Assembly (NCBI RefSeq): GCF_030814655.1
Contig: NZ_JAUSVK010000001.1
Span: 751,043 to 815,042 of the forward strand
DNA from: Labrys monachus
GTDB lineage: Bacteria; Pseudomonadota; Alphaproteobacteria; Rhizobiales; Labraceae
Direction: 5' to 3'
DNA length: 64,000 nucleotides
A program made the translations under genes and the position numbers. The notes beneath the pieces are model-generated. The model was not told the DNA's origin and did no database searches. It saw nothing but the letters and a program-made list of their open reading frames with translations. Below are positions 17,541-27,174 of the stretch, piece after piece. Within the stretch, counting starts at the first letter, position 1. Each line of letters opens with the position of its first letter.

Positions 17541-19169
17541 ATGTCCGACCAGAGCTCGACTTCAGGCTATGCCCTCCTGCGCAATCCCCGCCTCAACAAG
17601 GGCAGTGCCTTCAGCGAGGAGGAGCGTCGCACCTATGGCCTGGAGGGTCTGTTGCCCCCGGTGCCGACCACGCTTTCGCTGCAGGTCGCCCGCATCCATG
17701 CCGAACTCGGCAATCTCGACAGCGACCTGCAGAAATATCTGCTGCTCTCCGACCTGCAGGCCCGCAACGAGACCCTGTTCTACGCGGTGCTGATGTCGGA
17801 TCCGGCGACCTTCATGCCACTCGTCTATACGCCCACGGTGGGCGAGGCCTGCCAGAAGTTCGACCACATCTTCCGGGCGGCCCGCGGCATCTATCTGCCG
17901 ATCACCGCGCGCGGCCGGCTGAAGGGACTGCTCGGCAACTGGCCGATGAAGGATATCCGCTTCATCGTGGTTACCGATGGAGAGCGCATCCTCGGCCTGG
18001 GCGATCTCGGCGTCGGCGGCATGGGCATCCCGATCGGCAAGCTCTCGCTCTACACCGCTTGCGCCGGCGTACCGCCGGAATATTGCCTGCCGGTGACGCT
18101 GGATGTCGGTACCAACAATGAGAGCCTGCTGGAGGATCCGCTCTATCTCGGCCTGCGCCAGAACCGGGTGCGCGGGGCCGACTACATGGCCTTCATCGAC
18201 GAGTTCGTCCAGGCCGCCCAGGTCCTCTATCCCAAATGCTGCATCCAGTGGGAGGACTTCGCCAATATCAGCGCCGTGCCGATCCTCGAAACCTATCGCG
18301 ACCAGGTCTGCACCTATAATGACGACATCCAGGGCACGGCGGCGGTGGCGCTCGCCGGCATGTATGGCGCCCTGCGCATCTCCGGCCAGAAGCTCACCGA
18401 CCAGCGCTTCCTCTTCCTCGGCGGCGGCTCGGCGGCCACCGGCATCGCCGAGCTGATCAGCCAGGCCATGGCCCTGGAGGGGCTCGACATTGCCGCGGCA
18501 CGGGCGCGCAACGCGCTGTTCGACGTCAACGGCCTGATGGTCAAATCGAGGACCGATCTTGCCGGCTTCCAGAAGCCCTTCGCGGTGAATCACGCGCCGA
18601 TCTCGACCTTCGTCGAAGCCGTCCGCGCCTTGCGCCCGACCGGCATTATCGGCGTCAGCACCGTGCCGAAGCTGTTCAACCAGCAAGTGATCGAGGCCAT
18701 GGCCGAGATCAACGAGCGGCCGATCATCTTTCCCTATTCCAATCCGACATCGCGCTCGGAATGCACGGCGGAAGAGGCCTATCGCTGGTCGCAGGGGCGG
18801 GCGATCTTCGCCAGCGGCAGCCCTTTCGGCCCGGTGGAGATCGCCGGCCAGACCTTCGTCCCCGGCCAGGGCAACAATGTCTATATCTTCCCGGCCATGG
18901 GCATGGCGGTCTTCGCCACCGAGGCGACCCGCGTGACGGAGGAGATGTTCATCGTGGCGGCCAAGGCCGTAGCCGAGCAGGTCACCGACAAGAGCCTCGC
19001 CACAGGCCTGATCTATCCGCCACAGAGCCAGATCTTCGAAGCCTCCCTCCATGTTGCTGTACGCGTGGCGGAATATGTCTTCGAAAAGAAGCTCGCGCGT
19101 GTCGAGCGCCCTGCCGACATTGCCAAGCTGATCGCCTCCCGGGTCTATCATCCCGCCTACGCTGCTTGA
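17541..19169 (+). CDS. maeA: NAD-dependent malic enzyme
   Basis: This 542-residue enzyme oxidatively decarboxylates malate to pyruvate. Signatures are FMPLVYTPTVGEACQKF, the malic-enzyme motif DGERILGLGDLGVGGMGIP, the metal-binding QWEDFANISA and YNDDIQGTAAVALAGM, and a GGGSAATGIAELI nucleotide-binding loop. It resembles the short MaeA/SfcA type, without the phosphotransacetylase-like extension carried by many rhizobial Dme/Tme enzymes. That identifies it as NAD-type by family, though cofactor use is inferred. It is probably co-transcribed with fumC and may feed pyruvate to the PoxB-like enzyme encoded upstream. Confidence 0.94.
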   Translation: MSDQSSTSGYALLRNPRLNKGSAFSEEERRTYGLEGLLPPVPTTLSLQVARIHAELGNLDSDLQKYLLLSDLQARNETLFYAVLMSDPATFMPLVYTPTVGEACQKFDHIFRAARGIYLPITARGRLKGLLGNWPMKDIRFIVVTDGERILGLGDLGVGGMGIPIGKLSLYTACAGVPPEYCLPVTLDVGTNNESLLEDPLYLGLRQNRVRGADYMAFIDEFVQAAQVLYPKCCIQWEDFANISAVPILETYRDQVCTYNDDIQGTAAVALAGMYGALRISGQKLTDQRFLFLGGGSAATGIAELISQAMALEGLDIAAARARNALFDVNGLMVKSRTDLAGFQKPFAVNHAPISTFVEAVRALRPTGIIGVSTVPKLFNQQVIEAMAEINERPIIFPYSNPTSRSECTAEEAYRWSQGRAIFASGSPFGPVEIAGQTFVPGQGNNVYIFPAMGMAVFATEATRVTEEMFIVAAKAVAEQVTDKSLATGLIYPPQSQIFEASLHVAVRVAEYVFEKKLARVERPADIAKLIASRVYHPAYAA

Positions 19170-19173
19170 CGGT

Positions 19174-19380
19174 GTGGGGCAGGGAAGTCGGCAATTGGCC
19201 ACCCTGTTGTTCGAGAATGGCCAGACGACGGCGCGCACGATCGAGGCGGCCGAGCGCACCGGGAAGGCGCTCGGTCAGGTTGTGACGGTGCTTTCGTGCT
19301 GGAGGCTCCAATCGCCGCTGGAAGAAAATCGGTGACAGGTCGCCGACCGCACGGGGGTGAACGGCGGCCGGCTGAGAGGT
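19174..19380 (+). pseudogene. Remnant of a threonine/serine exporter (ThrE-like) N-terminal domain
   Basis: Starting just after maeA, one frame reads LATLLFENGQTTARTIEAAE and continues RTGKALGQVVTVL, close to my recollection of the cytoplasmic start of ThrE-family exporters (small-residue-rich helix with NGxxTxRT). An in-frame TGA at 19333-19335 interrupts it, after which the same frame continues QVADRTGVNGGRL, which resembles the next ThrE block. No membrane part follows, because the convergent SMP-30 gene ends at 19461. This looks like a 3'-deleted, stop-containing relic. The remaining bases to 19460 show nothing further. Confidence 0.5.
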
Positions 19381-19460
19381 AAGATCTCCCTTTCTGGGCT
19401 GCGAACGCTGCTGCCCCCAAGCCTCAAGTTTCAAGTCGGCTCGGTTGGGTCATCGCATGT

Positions 19461-20360
19461 CTACGGGTTGGGGACCTCGTAGACTTTCCCATGCCATGGC
19501 GCTTTGTCGATTTGGTCGAGCGCCATGACGTAAATCACCTTCTCCTCCGGCCCGAAGGCAAGATTTGGCATCGAGACCGAGGGCACTGCTATCGTGCGCA
19601 ACAGCTTGGCGTCCCCGTCCACCACGATGATCTTGCCGGGCGCATCGAGCGAGCGCGGGCTCTGGCCGATATAGAGCTCACCCTTCGCATCGATCTTCAC
19701 GCCGTCGGGCCAGATATGCGGCGCATTCGGGAAGAGGTCGTCGAGGCGCAGGAAAACACGGCGGTTCGACAGGGTACCGTCCGGCTTGATATCGAACTCG
19801 ATCAGGCGGTTGTCCTCCGTCTCGATCAGGTAGAGCAGCTTGCCGTCGTTGGACACGGCAAGTCCGTTGGCGTTGTGCAAATTGGCCGCGACCTTGATTA
19901 CCTTGCCATCCTTGGTGAGATAATAGGCCGAAGCATCGATCGCCGGTCCTTCATGGCCGGAGCCGGTGAAATAGATGCCGCCTTTCCTGTCGGGCGCGAA
20001 ATCATTCGGCCCGATGAAGGGGTTGCCGTCGCTGTCCTTGTCGTAGGGCGGCAGCGTCTTGCCGTCGGCCGAGATGTGACCGATCGTGTTGGAATCATAG
20101 CATGTCACCAGGAACTCGCCAGACGCGGTCGGCACCACCGCCGAAGGGCCACAGCCATCCTGGCGCCAGAACACCTCGTTTTTGTTGCCGTCCCAGGTCA
20201 TGACGGTATTTCGGCCATACTCGACATAGAAGAGCTTGCCGTCGTGCCAGATCGGTCCTTCGGGAAAGTAGGCGTCGGGATTGACCACCTTGACGTCGGC
20301 GGCGAAAGCCGGCGCGGTCAATGCCGCCGCCAGGGCATACGCAAGAATGACTGACTTCAT
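19461..20360 (-). CDS. Periplasmic SMP-30/gluconolactonase/LRE-type beta-propeller protein
   Basis: This 299-residue protein has a clear signal peptide (MKSVILAYALAAALTAPAFA, cleavage before ADVKVV) and a six-bladed propeller of the SMP-30 type. Visible blocks are DAYFPEGPIWHDGKLFYVEY with the metal-site glutamate, NDFAPDRKGGIYFTGSGHEG, ANGLAVSNDGKLLYLIETED and PDGVKIDAKGELYIGQS. Family members hydrolyse sugar lactones using a bound divalent metal; a periplasmic location suggests action on an exported or incoming lactone. It is a single gene, convergent with maeA. Confidence 0.85.
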   Translation of the reverse strand: MKSVILAYALAAALTAPAFAADVKVVNPDAYFPEGPIWHDGKLFYVEYGRNTVMTWDGNKNEVFWRQDGCGPSAVVPTASGEFLVTCYDSNTIGHISADGKTLPPYDKDSDGNPFIGPNDFAPDRKGGIYFTGSGHEGPAIDASAYYLTKDGKVIKVAANLHNANGLAVSNDGKLLYLIETEDNRLIEFDIKPDGTLSNRRVFLRLDDLFPNAPHIWPDGVKIDAKGELYIGQSPRSLDAPGKIIVVDGDAKLLRTIAVPSVSMPNLAFGPEEKVIYVMALDQIDKAPWHGKVYEVPNP

Positions 20361-20960
20361 GAAAGTCCCTCTTCAAATCAGGCCTGCCCAAAGAGCGCAG
20401 CCAAGGCTTCGCTCCCCGTCCAGGAAATGGATGGCTTGATGGATGGTGAATGCCTGCTATTTTCAGGTCGTCTGATTGGGATTTCGCCGGTCACGCGCCC
20501 GGACCGGGAAACTGGTCAACCCGGTGAGTGAAGACGGTTTTGCGTCGGCCGGAAACGATCGCATGCGACACATTGCGGTAATAATGCGACAGACCTTCTA
20601 CTTGGCGCGAAACCGGCGTCGACTGTGTGGTGGTCTGCTTCGCAATCCTGGCGATGATCGCCGAACAGCAGAAGCAGATGACCGGTATGCAACTTTACGA
20701 TAACGTCCCTTGTCGCTTGATGATTTGAAAGCCAGTCTGCGGGAAATGCAATTGAGTCGGTGCCCACGATGTTTCCGGCACATCTACAAAGTATTCTGTT
20801 TCATTATCCTTCAAGAAAACTCCGTGCTGATCGCCCCGATAGACAAGCGCCTCAATGAATTTTCACATGGATGGATAACGTCCCCGACGACATCAATCCC
20901 TACGGTTCGATCATGGCGAGCGACTGGGAAAGGCACGCGCGCTTTGCGGGAGGAATACAA
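20361..20960. other. 600-base divergent intergenic region without a recognised gene
   Basis: This region separates the minus-strand SMP-30 gene from a plus-strand secreted-protein gene, so it should hold two promoters. Short open frames exist but none looks like protein. The GGAGG at about 20949-20953 is the ribosome site of the next gene. Confidence 0.6.
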
Positions 20961-21446
20961 GTGAGGAAATGCCTGATCGTGGTTGCCTTGGTCAGCGCCA
21001 CCTTGCCGGCGATGGCGCAGGCCCGGCCGCAGTTGGCCCAGATGTGTTCCTCGCGTTGGCCCGACGATTATGAGATGCAATCCGTGTGTCTCAGGCAGCA
21101 ACTCGATACCTTGGAGAAGCTGGGCAAGCAGGACGCCGATGCGCCTGCGCCAACCCCAAGGAAAAGCCGTCGCGTCGACTGGACTTTATGCAGGGTGGAG
21201 GGCCTCGAGGAGATCCTCTTCGCCACCAAGACCAACTGGAGCCCGGCGGAGGACGGCACGCAGCTGCTGATGGGCGAGGAGACCTCCAAGGTCTCCATCG
21301 GTTCGGAGGGCTGGAGCACGGACGATTATGTCTTCAGCTTCGCACAATCGACGAAAAAGCGGCGCATCGAGGTGAGCGTCGACAGCCAGGCCGCGCCGAA
21401 GCAGCACTGGGAGGGCTTCTGCATCCTGTTGAGACCTCAGCCATGA
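20961..21446 (+). CDS. Small secreted protein of unknown function
   Basis: This gene encodes a 161-residue protein with an N-terminal signal peptide (start GTG, then RKCLIVVALVSATLPAMAQA). The mature part begins ARPQLAQMCSSRWPDDYEMQ and holds three further cysteines (at VCLRQQ, TLCRVEG and GFCILLRP). This pattern suggests disulfides in the periplasm. The GTG at 20961 was chosen because GGAGG lies 7 bases upstream and the signal peptide then starts properly; in-frame ATGs at 20871 and 20914 would bury it. The early CSSRWPDDYEMQSVCLRQQ motif resembles small alphaproteobacterial secreted proteins, but I cannot name a family. Confidence 0.72.
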   Translation: MRKCLIVVALVSATLPAMAQARPQLAQMCSSRWPDDYEMQSVCLRQQLDTLEKLGKQDADAPAPTPRKSRRVDWTLCRVEGLEEILFATKTNWSPAEDGTQLLMGEETSKVSIGSEGWSTDDYVFSFAQSTKKRRIEVSVDSQAAPKQHWEGFCILLRPQP

Positions 21447-21505
21447 CCGCCGGGGAACAGCATGCCGCGATCTGATCGACGGACTCTACCCGATCTGGAG
21501 GAAGT

Positions 21506-22624
21506 TCAGGGTCTCAGGTCATCTCCCAGGCGTCGTCCATATTCGGCGATCGCGAGGCCGACGGGCAGGCGTTGCCGTTCGAATTGTCCGAGCGCGTCGG
21601 ATATCCTCGACGCGGTTGCCAGACTATCCCGTAATGCCATGGCGTCGCCGGCGGCTTTCGAAACACCCATCGCGGTGTGAGGTCGGACGACGAAGGCTGC
21701 ATCGCCAAGCAGGGCGACCGACTGCCCAACCATGGTGGCGGACTCATAGTCGAAGATTCCCTGGATCGAGGGTTCCGCCTCCGCTTCGACAACGGCCAGA
21801 AACTGCGGCGGCAATGCGGTCGCCGCCTCCGCCCGGAACGCGTCACGCCGATCCGTCGAAAGACCGCCGCGCGGCAGCGAGAAGCGATGGACCGCTCCGT
21901 CTCTGTCCGTGAAGAGGCGCGGCAACTCTCCAGCGTGCGCCTGCCGATACCAAACCCAATTGTAGCGGCGCGAGCCGATGTCGGCTTCGCCGCCTGCGCC
22001 TGGCACCAGATAGCCCAACGCCTGCGAGCCGTAGGACGTGAAGAAAGCAAACCGATTGAGAAGGATCGATGCCTCGGCGGGGATCGAGGTCTCCGCGATC
22101 AGCCCACGCCAGGCGACATAGCCTGCGAACCGATTGTCATGGTCTTCCGGATCGAGTGCCTTGCGGACCACCGATCCAATTCCGTCCGCTGCGACAACGA
22201 GATCCACAGTCTCCGTCGAGCCGTCTCCGAACGAAATCTGCGCCCCGTGTGCACCATCGACGACATCGATCACCGGCCGGCCAAGGACGTAGTTTGCCGG
22301 ATCAAATTTGGCAGCCACGGTGTCGTAGAGATAGTCCCACGAGATTTGTGACTGCGGTGACTGTATGCGACTCTCTATGGCTCCCGTCGGGTCGAGGAAG
22401 ATGCGCTCATGCGCAACGACGCCGACGCGGGCGACATGGTCGGCGCCAATCCGCCGAAGCAGGCGAAATAGATCGGGTTGGCCGACCAGGCCGGCCCCAC
22501 GGCCAGAGAGGCCGCCGGCAGAACGCTCGTAGATTCTCACGTCATGACCATCGCGTTGCAACAGGACGCCCGCGAACAGTCCACCGACGGACCCACCGAC
22601 GATTCGGATCCTGAGCGGTTTCAT
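21506..22624 (-). CDS. FAD-dependent monooxygenase
   Basis: This 372-residue flavoprotein is of the aromatic-hydroxylase (PHBH-fold) family. The N-terminal dinucleotide motif is RIRIVGGSVGGLFAGVLLQR, the DG motif is DLVVAADGIGSVVRKAL and the second FAD motif is GQSVALLGDAAFVVRPHTAMG. These carry out NAD(P)H-dependent hydroxylation of aromatic or polyketide-like substrates; the substrate here is unknown. The ATG at 22624 overlaps the stop of the MFS gene (22621-22624), so the two are translationally coupled. That pairing suggests detoxification by modification and efflux. Confidence 0.88.
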   Translation of the reverse strand: MKPLRIRIVGGSVGGLFAGVLLQRDGHDVRIYERSAGGLSGRGAGLVGQPDLFRLLRRIGADHVARVGVVAHERIFLDPTGAIESRIQSPQSQISWDYLYDTVAAKFDPANYVLGRPVIDVVDGAHGAQISFGDGSTETVDLVVAADGIGSVVRKALDPEDHDNRFAGYVAWRGLIAETSIPAEASILLNRFAFFTSYGSQALGYLVPGAGGEADIGSRRYNWVWYRQAHAGELPRLFTDRDGAVHRFSLPRGGLSTDRRDAFRAEAATALPPQFLAVVEAEAEPSIQGIFDYESATMVGQSVALLGDAAFVVRPHTAMGVSKAAGDAMALRDSLATASRISDALGQFERQRLPVGLAIAEYGRRLGDDLRP

Positions 22625-23844
22625 GATTTGGCACCCCCCGCTGCCCCTGCCTGGCTCCTGCAGGACCTGCGTCCGAGCCCCTTGACGGCGAGAGCGACCA
22701 ACGCCAGCACGATGCCGACGCCGCAGACGGCCGGCCAGGCGCCGAGGTCCCATGCCGTTGTCGCCACGGCCGACCCGGCAGCGCCGCCGAGAAACATGCC
22801 GGTCATGAAGATCGTATTCAGCCGGCTCCGAGCATCAGGATCGAGGGCATAGATGATGTGCTGGTTGGATACCAGGGCGCTCTGGATGCCGAAATCGAGC
22901 ACGATCACACCGAGCACCAGGGCCATGATCGAGGGGCTCGCGAGAAAAACCGCCCAGGCAATGATGGTCAATGCGATTCCGAGCAGGATGACGAAATGCG
23001 GTCCGCGGTGATCCGCGATCCTGCCGGCCAATGGAGCTGCGAAAATGCCGACCGCTCCGACAATACCGAAAAGGCCTGCGATTTCGGCGCCCAGGTGGAA
23101 CTGCGGTCCGTTCAGGTAGAGCGCAAGGATCGTCCAGAAGCTGGTGAAGGACGCGAAGAGCGCGGACTGAACGAGGGTCGCCGTGCGCAGGGCCGGATGG
23201 TTGAGCCAAAGATGGGCGAGCGAAGCGATCGCGGCGTGGTATCGCATGCGCGATGTCGGACGATGATGCGGCAAGGCTGCAGACATCAGCGCCGCTCCTG
23301 CCAGTGCAAGCGGCACGCCGATCCAGAACATCGCCCGCCAGCCGGCGCTCTCGCCGACAAATCCCGCCAGGGTTCGACTGAACAGGATGCCTGACAGAAC
23401 GCCCGCCATGACCGTGCCGATCGTCGCTCCGCGTTGCTCCGGCCGCGCCAGCGCCGCCGCGAACGGCACGATCTGCTGGGCAACGGTCGAGGCGGCACCG
23501 ACGACCAGACTGGCGCCCACCAGAAGAGCGGCGGTCGGGGCCATCGCCGCCAGAGCCAAGGCTCCGGCAAGCACGATGAACTGGCCGACGATCAGCCGTC
23601 GGCGGTGCACCAGATCGCCGAGCGGCAACAGGAGGAACAGGCCGAGCGCATAGCCGAGCTGTGTCGCGGTCGGGATCAGGGCGGTCACCGACTGCTGGGG
23701 GAACTCGGCTTCGATGATGCCGAGCATCGGCTGGTTATAGTAGATATTGGCGACCGCAATGCCGCCGGCGACAGACATTGCCAGAAGAGCCGGGGTCCCG
23801 AGTTCCGTGGGCTTGTCTGGTGTCCGGGTTTCAACAATCGACAT
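22621..23844 (-). CDS. Major facilitator superfamily transporter
   Basis: This 407-residue protein has about 12 transmembrane helices, a family motif after helix 2 (LPLGDLVHRRRLIVGQ) and the N-terminal block GGIAVANIYYNQPMLGIIE, seen in the YfiP/YnfM-like drug-efflux branch. The ATG at 23844 has AAAGG upstream; the frame is open further but without a ribosome site. It lies upstream of and overlaps the flavin monooxygenase gene. It is probably an exporter of a small organic compound. Confidence 0.9.
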   Translation of the reverse strand: MSIVETRTPDKPTELGTPALLAMSVAGGIAVANIYYNQPMLGIIEAEFPQQSVTALIPTATQLGYALGLFLLLPLGDLVHRRRLIVGQFIVLAGALALAAMAPTAALLVGASLVVGAASTVAQQIVPFAAALARPEQRGATIGTVMAGVLSGILFSRTLAGFVGESAGWRAMFWIGVPLALAGAALMSAALPHHRPTSRMRYHAAIASLAHLWLNHPALRTATLVQSALFASFTSFWTILALYLNGPQFHLGAEIAGLFGIVGAVGIFAAPLAGRIADHRGPHFVILLGIALTIIAWAVFLASPSIMALVLGVIVLDFGIQSALVSNQHIIYALDPDARSRLNTIFMTGMFLGGAAGSAVATTAWDLGAWPAVCGVGIVLALVALAVKGLGRRSCRSQAGAAGGAKS

Positions 23845-23873
23845 GGTCGTGCCTTTCACGCTGTCGTGGCGGT

Positions 23874-24392
23874 TCAGTCGGCGGACTGGGCGGACTCGAA
23901 CAGGAACCACGCGCGGCGTTCGGCGTCGTCGATCCAGACTTCCAGCAGGCTTGTCGTCGCGACGTCATTTTCCGCCGCGCAGAGTTCGTGTGTCTGCCGC
24001 AGGAAGGACACGAGCCGAAGGTTGTCGTCCCGCAGTTCGGCAAGCATGTCGCGCGGCGTCACAAAACCGGCGTCGTTGTCGAGGAGGCGTTGCAGCCGGC
24101 TGATATGCCCGATCGAGCGGATTGTCGTGCCGCCGATCTTGCGGGCCCGTTCGGCGATGGCGTCGGTCGCCGCGAAGATCTGATCGCCTTGCTCATCCAG
24201 CATCAGATGGTAGTCGCGAAAGTGCGGGCCGCTCATGTGCCAGTGAAAGTTCTTCGTCTTCAGATAAAGCGCGAACGTATCGGCCAGCAACGCGGCGAGG
24301 GCGCCTGAAATATCTGCGGTGGCTTCAGGCTTGAGTCCGGTCGGTGTCGCCAGGGGAGACTTGCGGCGATCTTCGATATTCCTGCGGTCCAT
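23874..24392 (-). CDS. dps: Dps-family ferritin-like DNA-protection protein
   Basis: This 172-residue protein stores iron and uses H2O2 at an inter-subunit ferroxidase centre. The Dps signature KNFHWHMSGPHFRDYHLMLD with the His, Asp and Glu ligands is intact, followed by QGDQIFAATDAIAERARKIGG. The N-terminal ~25 residues are charged (DRRNIEDRRKS) and could contact DNA. AAGGAAA precedes the ATG. It lies 29 bases upstream of the MFS gene on the same strand, so the three genes may form a stress operon. Confidence 0.93.
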   Translation of the reverse strand: MDRRNIEDRRKSPLATPTGLKPEATADISGALAALLADTFALYLKTKNFHWHMSGPHFRDYHLMLDEQGDQIFAATDAIAERARKIGGTTIRSIGHISRLQRLLDNDAGFVTPRDMLAELRDDNLRLVSFLRQTHELCAAENDVATTSLLEVWIDDAERRAWFLFESAQSAD

Positions 24393-24783
24393 GACGGATT
24401 TCCTTGTGTGAGAAGGTGTTTGGTCGATTTTGATGCATTCTGGTGGAATTGCCGCAGCGGAGAACGATCCACCCGGAAAGGGGCCGTATCGACCGTGCCG
24501 GTGCGCCTGCCCCTCGTTGGGACACGCAGGATTCAGCTGCGGCGGGGCGTTGTCGGCAGGTTCGTCGTTTCGCCTGTCCTCGGTCGTCTGTTGCGGTGTC
24601 AGGACCTTAGGACGACGGCGCAGGGCGGAAAATTCTATGCTGGTCTAGCCGGACCTATACTTCGGTACAGGTGCGGCGCGGAAGAAAGCGGCGTTTAATC
24701 AAAGACAGCAGGCCGCAACTCTGCGACTGTTTAGCCTGTATCCCGCTGCCGGGCAGCGTCGTGTTCAAGTCGAATTGGAGCGG
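24393..24783. other. Divergent intergenic region between dps and the YdeP-type gene
   Basis: About 390 bases separate two divergently transcribed stress-related genes. No convincing gene was found. It should contain both promoters; no clear operator was recognised. Confidence 0.5.
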
Positions 24784-27072
24784 ATGATGACGCAGAAGCG
24801 GCCCGACGGCATCGAGCGCTATACGGCACCGGCGGGCGGCTGGGGGGCGTTGAAGGCGGTGGCGGAGACCTTGGCGCGCCAGCAGGTCATCGCGCAGGGC
24901 ACGGCGACGCTGCTGAAGGCAAATCAGCCGGAAGGCTTCGACTGCCCCGGCTGTGCATGGCCTGATCCGAAACACACGAGTTCCTTCGAGTTCTGCGAGA
25001 ACGGCGCCAAGGCGATCACCTGGGAATCGACGGCAAAGCGTGCCGCCCCGGATTTTTTCGCCGCCTATACCGTCTCCGAGCTATGGGACTGGTCGGATCA
25101 CAAGCTGGAAGACCAGGGCCGCCTGACGCATCCGATGCTCTACGACTGCGACAGTGACCGCTATCTCCCGATCGGCTGGGACGAGGCATTCGCGATGATC
25201 GGCGCGGCTCTGCGCGCCTTGCCCGATCCCGATAGAGCCGAGTTCTATACCTCGGGCCGCGCCTCCAACGAGGCGGCCTTCCTGTTCCAGACCTTTGTCC
25301 GCGCCTATGGGACCAACAACTTTCCCGATTGTTCCAACATGTGCCACGAGGCGACCAGCGTCGGGCTGCCTCTTTCGATCGGCGTCGGCAAGGGCACGGT
25401 CACGCTGGAGGACTTCGATCACGCCGATGCGATTTTCAGCTTCGGCCATAATCCCGGCACGAACCATCCGCGCATGATGACGACGCTGCACGACGCCGCG
25501 CGGCGCGGCGTGCCGATCATCGTCTTCAACCCGTTGAAGGAACGCGCGCTGGAGACATTCGCGGCGCCGCAGAACCCGGTGGAAATGGCGACCCTGTCAT
25601 CGACGCGGATCGCATCGGCCTACCATCAGGTGCGCTCAGGCGGCGATCTCGCCGCGCTGAAAGGCTTGATGAAGCGTATTTTCGAGCGGGACGCCGCCGA
25701 TATCACCGGGGGCGGCCCCGGCGTCCTCGACCGCGCCTTCATTGCCGAGCACACCATCGGACTGGAGCAGGTGAAGGCCGATATCGATCAAACCGCCTGG
25801 GACGGGATTCTGGCCAAGTCGGGCCTGTCATATGAGGCGATCGACAGCGCGGCGGAGGTCTATCTGAACGCTGGGAGCGTGATCCTCTGCTACGGCATGG
25901 GGCTGACGCAGCATGCAAACGGCACCGCCAACGTCCAGCAGCTCGCCAACTTCCTGATGTTGCGCGGCAATATCGGGCGGCCGGGCGCAGGCATCTGCCC
26001 GCTTCGCGGCCATTCGAATGTCCAGGGCGACCGCACGGTCGGCATCACCGAGATCCCCGGCAAGGCGCTGCTCGACGGGATGGAGAAGGCATTCGGATTC
26101 CGTCCGCCGGCCGACAAGGGCCATAACGCCGTCGAGGCGATCGAAGCGATCGTCGAAGGCCGGTCGAACGCGCTCATTTGCCTCGGCGGCAACCTGGCGG
26201 TCGCCATGTCCGATCCGGAAACCACCTTCGAAGGCATGCGGAAGCTTGATCTGGCCGTCCATATGGCAACGAAGCTCAACCGCTCGCACCTCCTGATCGC
26301 CAGGACCTCGCTCCTCCTGCCCGTGCTCGGCCGCACCGATCGAGACCTTCAGGCGGCGGGCGTGCAATCGGTCACCGTCGAGGATTCCATGTCGATGGTC
26401 CACGCGTCCAAGGGGTTCCTGAAGCCACCGGGCGATCAACTGAAATCCGAGCCGGCGATCATCGCCGGAATGGCCAAGGCGACGCTTGGCTCAAAATACG
26501 GCATCGATTGGGACGGGATGGTCGATGACTACAGCCGCATCCGCGACAAGATCGAGATCGTCTTTCCCGATTTCCATGACTTCAACCTGCGCATCCGCAA
26601 ACCCGGCGGCTTTCGCCTCACTGTCCCGGCATCCGACCGTCGGTGGGCGACGGATTCGGGTAAAGCGCAGTTCCTTGTCGCGCCCGGCCTGGATGAAGAT
26701 CCGCGTCTTCGCGATGCCGATGCCTTGGTTCTGACCACGCTCAGGAGCCACGACCAATACAACACGACGATCTACAGCCTCGACGATCGCTACCGCGGTG
26801 TATTCGGCCGCCGCGACGTGATCTTCATGAACATGCGCGATCTCGCGGCGCGCGGTCTCGTCGACGGCGACCGGATCGATATCGTCGGCATTGGGGACGC
26901 GTCCGACAAGGCGGTGAGCGGCTTCACGGCCGTCGCCTATGACATTCCGGCCGGCTCGATCGCCGGGTACTATCCGGAGATGAACAAGGTGATCGCCCTC
27001 ACCGATTACGATCGCCGGTCAGGCACGCCGGCCTATAAGGGCGTCCCGGTCAAGGTCCGAGCCTGTGCATAG
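24784..27072 (+). CDS. FdhF/YdeP-family molybdopterin oxidoreductase
   Basis: This 762-residue protein has the YdeP-type N-terminal motif FDCPGCAWPDPKHTSSFEFC in place of the usual 4Fe-4S CxxCxxxC module. The catalytic-domain block FPDCSNMCHEATSVGL supplies a candidate molybdenum-ligand cysteine. It also shows molybdopterin-site glycine motifs (FGHNPGTNHPRMM, RGNIGRPGAGICPLRGHSNVQG) and a C-terminal MopB domain (LTTLRSHDQYNTTIY). E. coli YdeP is linked to acid resistance, but the reaction is not firmly known. No FdhD-type or diaphorase subunit is adjacent. Starts at 24784 and 24787 are both possible; GGAG at 24777-24780 favours either. A histidine kinase and regulator follow on the same strand. 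Confidence 0.9.
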   Translation: MMTQKRPDGIERYTAPAGGWGALKAVAETLARQQVIAQGTATLLKANQPEGFDCPGCAWPDPKHTSSFEFCENGAKAITWESTAKRAAPDFFAAYTVSELWDWSDHKLEDQGRLTHPMLYDCDSDRYLPIGWDEAFAMIGAALRALPDPDRAEFYTSGRASNEAAFLFQTFVRAYGTNNFPDCSNMCHEATSVGLPLSIGVGKGTVTLEDFDHADAIFSFGHNPGTNHPRMMTTLHDAARRGVPIIVFNPLKERALETFAAPQNPVEMATLSSTRIASAYHQVRSGGDLAALKGLMKRIFERDAADITGGGPGVLDRAFIAEHTIGLEQVKADIDQTAWDGILAKSGLSYEAIDSAAEVYLNAGSVILCYGMGLTQHANGTANVQQLANFLMLRGNIGRPGAGICPLRGHSNVQGDRTVGITEIPGKALLDGMEKAFGFRPPADKGHNAVEAIEAIVEGRSNALICLGGNLAVAMSDPETTFEGMRKLDLAVHMATKLNRSHLLIARTSLLLPVLGRTDRDLQAAGVQSVTVEDSMSMVHASKGFLKPPGDQLKSEPAIIAGMAKATLGSKYGIDWDGMVDDYSRIRDKIEIVFPDFHDFNLRIRKPGGFRLTVPASDRRWATDSGKAQFLVAPGLDEDPRLRDADALVLTTLRSHDQYNTTIYSLDDRYRGVFGRRDVIFMNMRDLAARGLVDGDRIDIVGIGDASDKAVSGFTAVAYDIPAGSIAGYYPEMNKVIALTDYDRRSGTPAYKGVPVKVRACA

Positions 27073-27174
27073 GCGCCCGGGCCTATCCCGGACAAGCCGC
27101 GCCGGGGGAGCGGCTTTGGCCTGTACGGCAGCAAGATATACGCTCGGCGTTTGCCTGGGGATGTGGGGACAAGG

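Noticed and set aside
16143-19259. Long minus-strand open frames opposite fumC and maeA
   Set aside because: Composition is Arg/Gly/His-rich shadow sequence; the plus-strand products carry full enzyme signatures.
27151-27174. TTG start for the sensor kinase
   Set aside because: The ATG at 27175 has a much better ribosome site and gives the usual short cytoplasmic start before the first helix.
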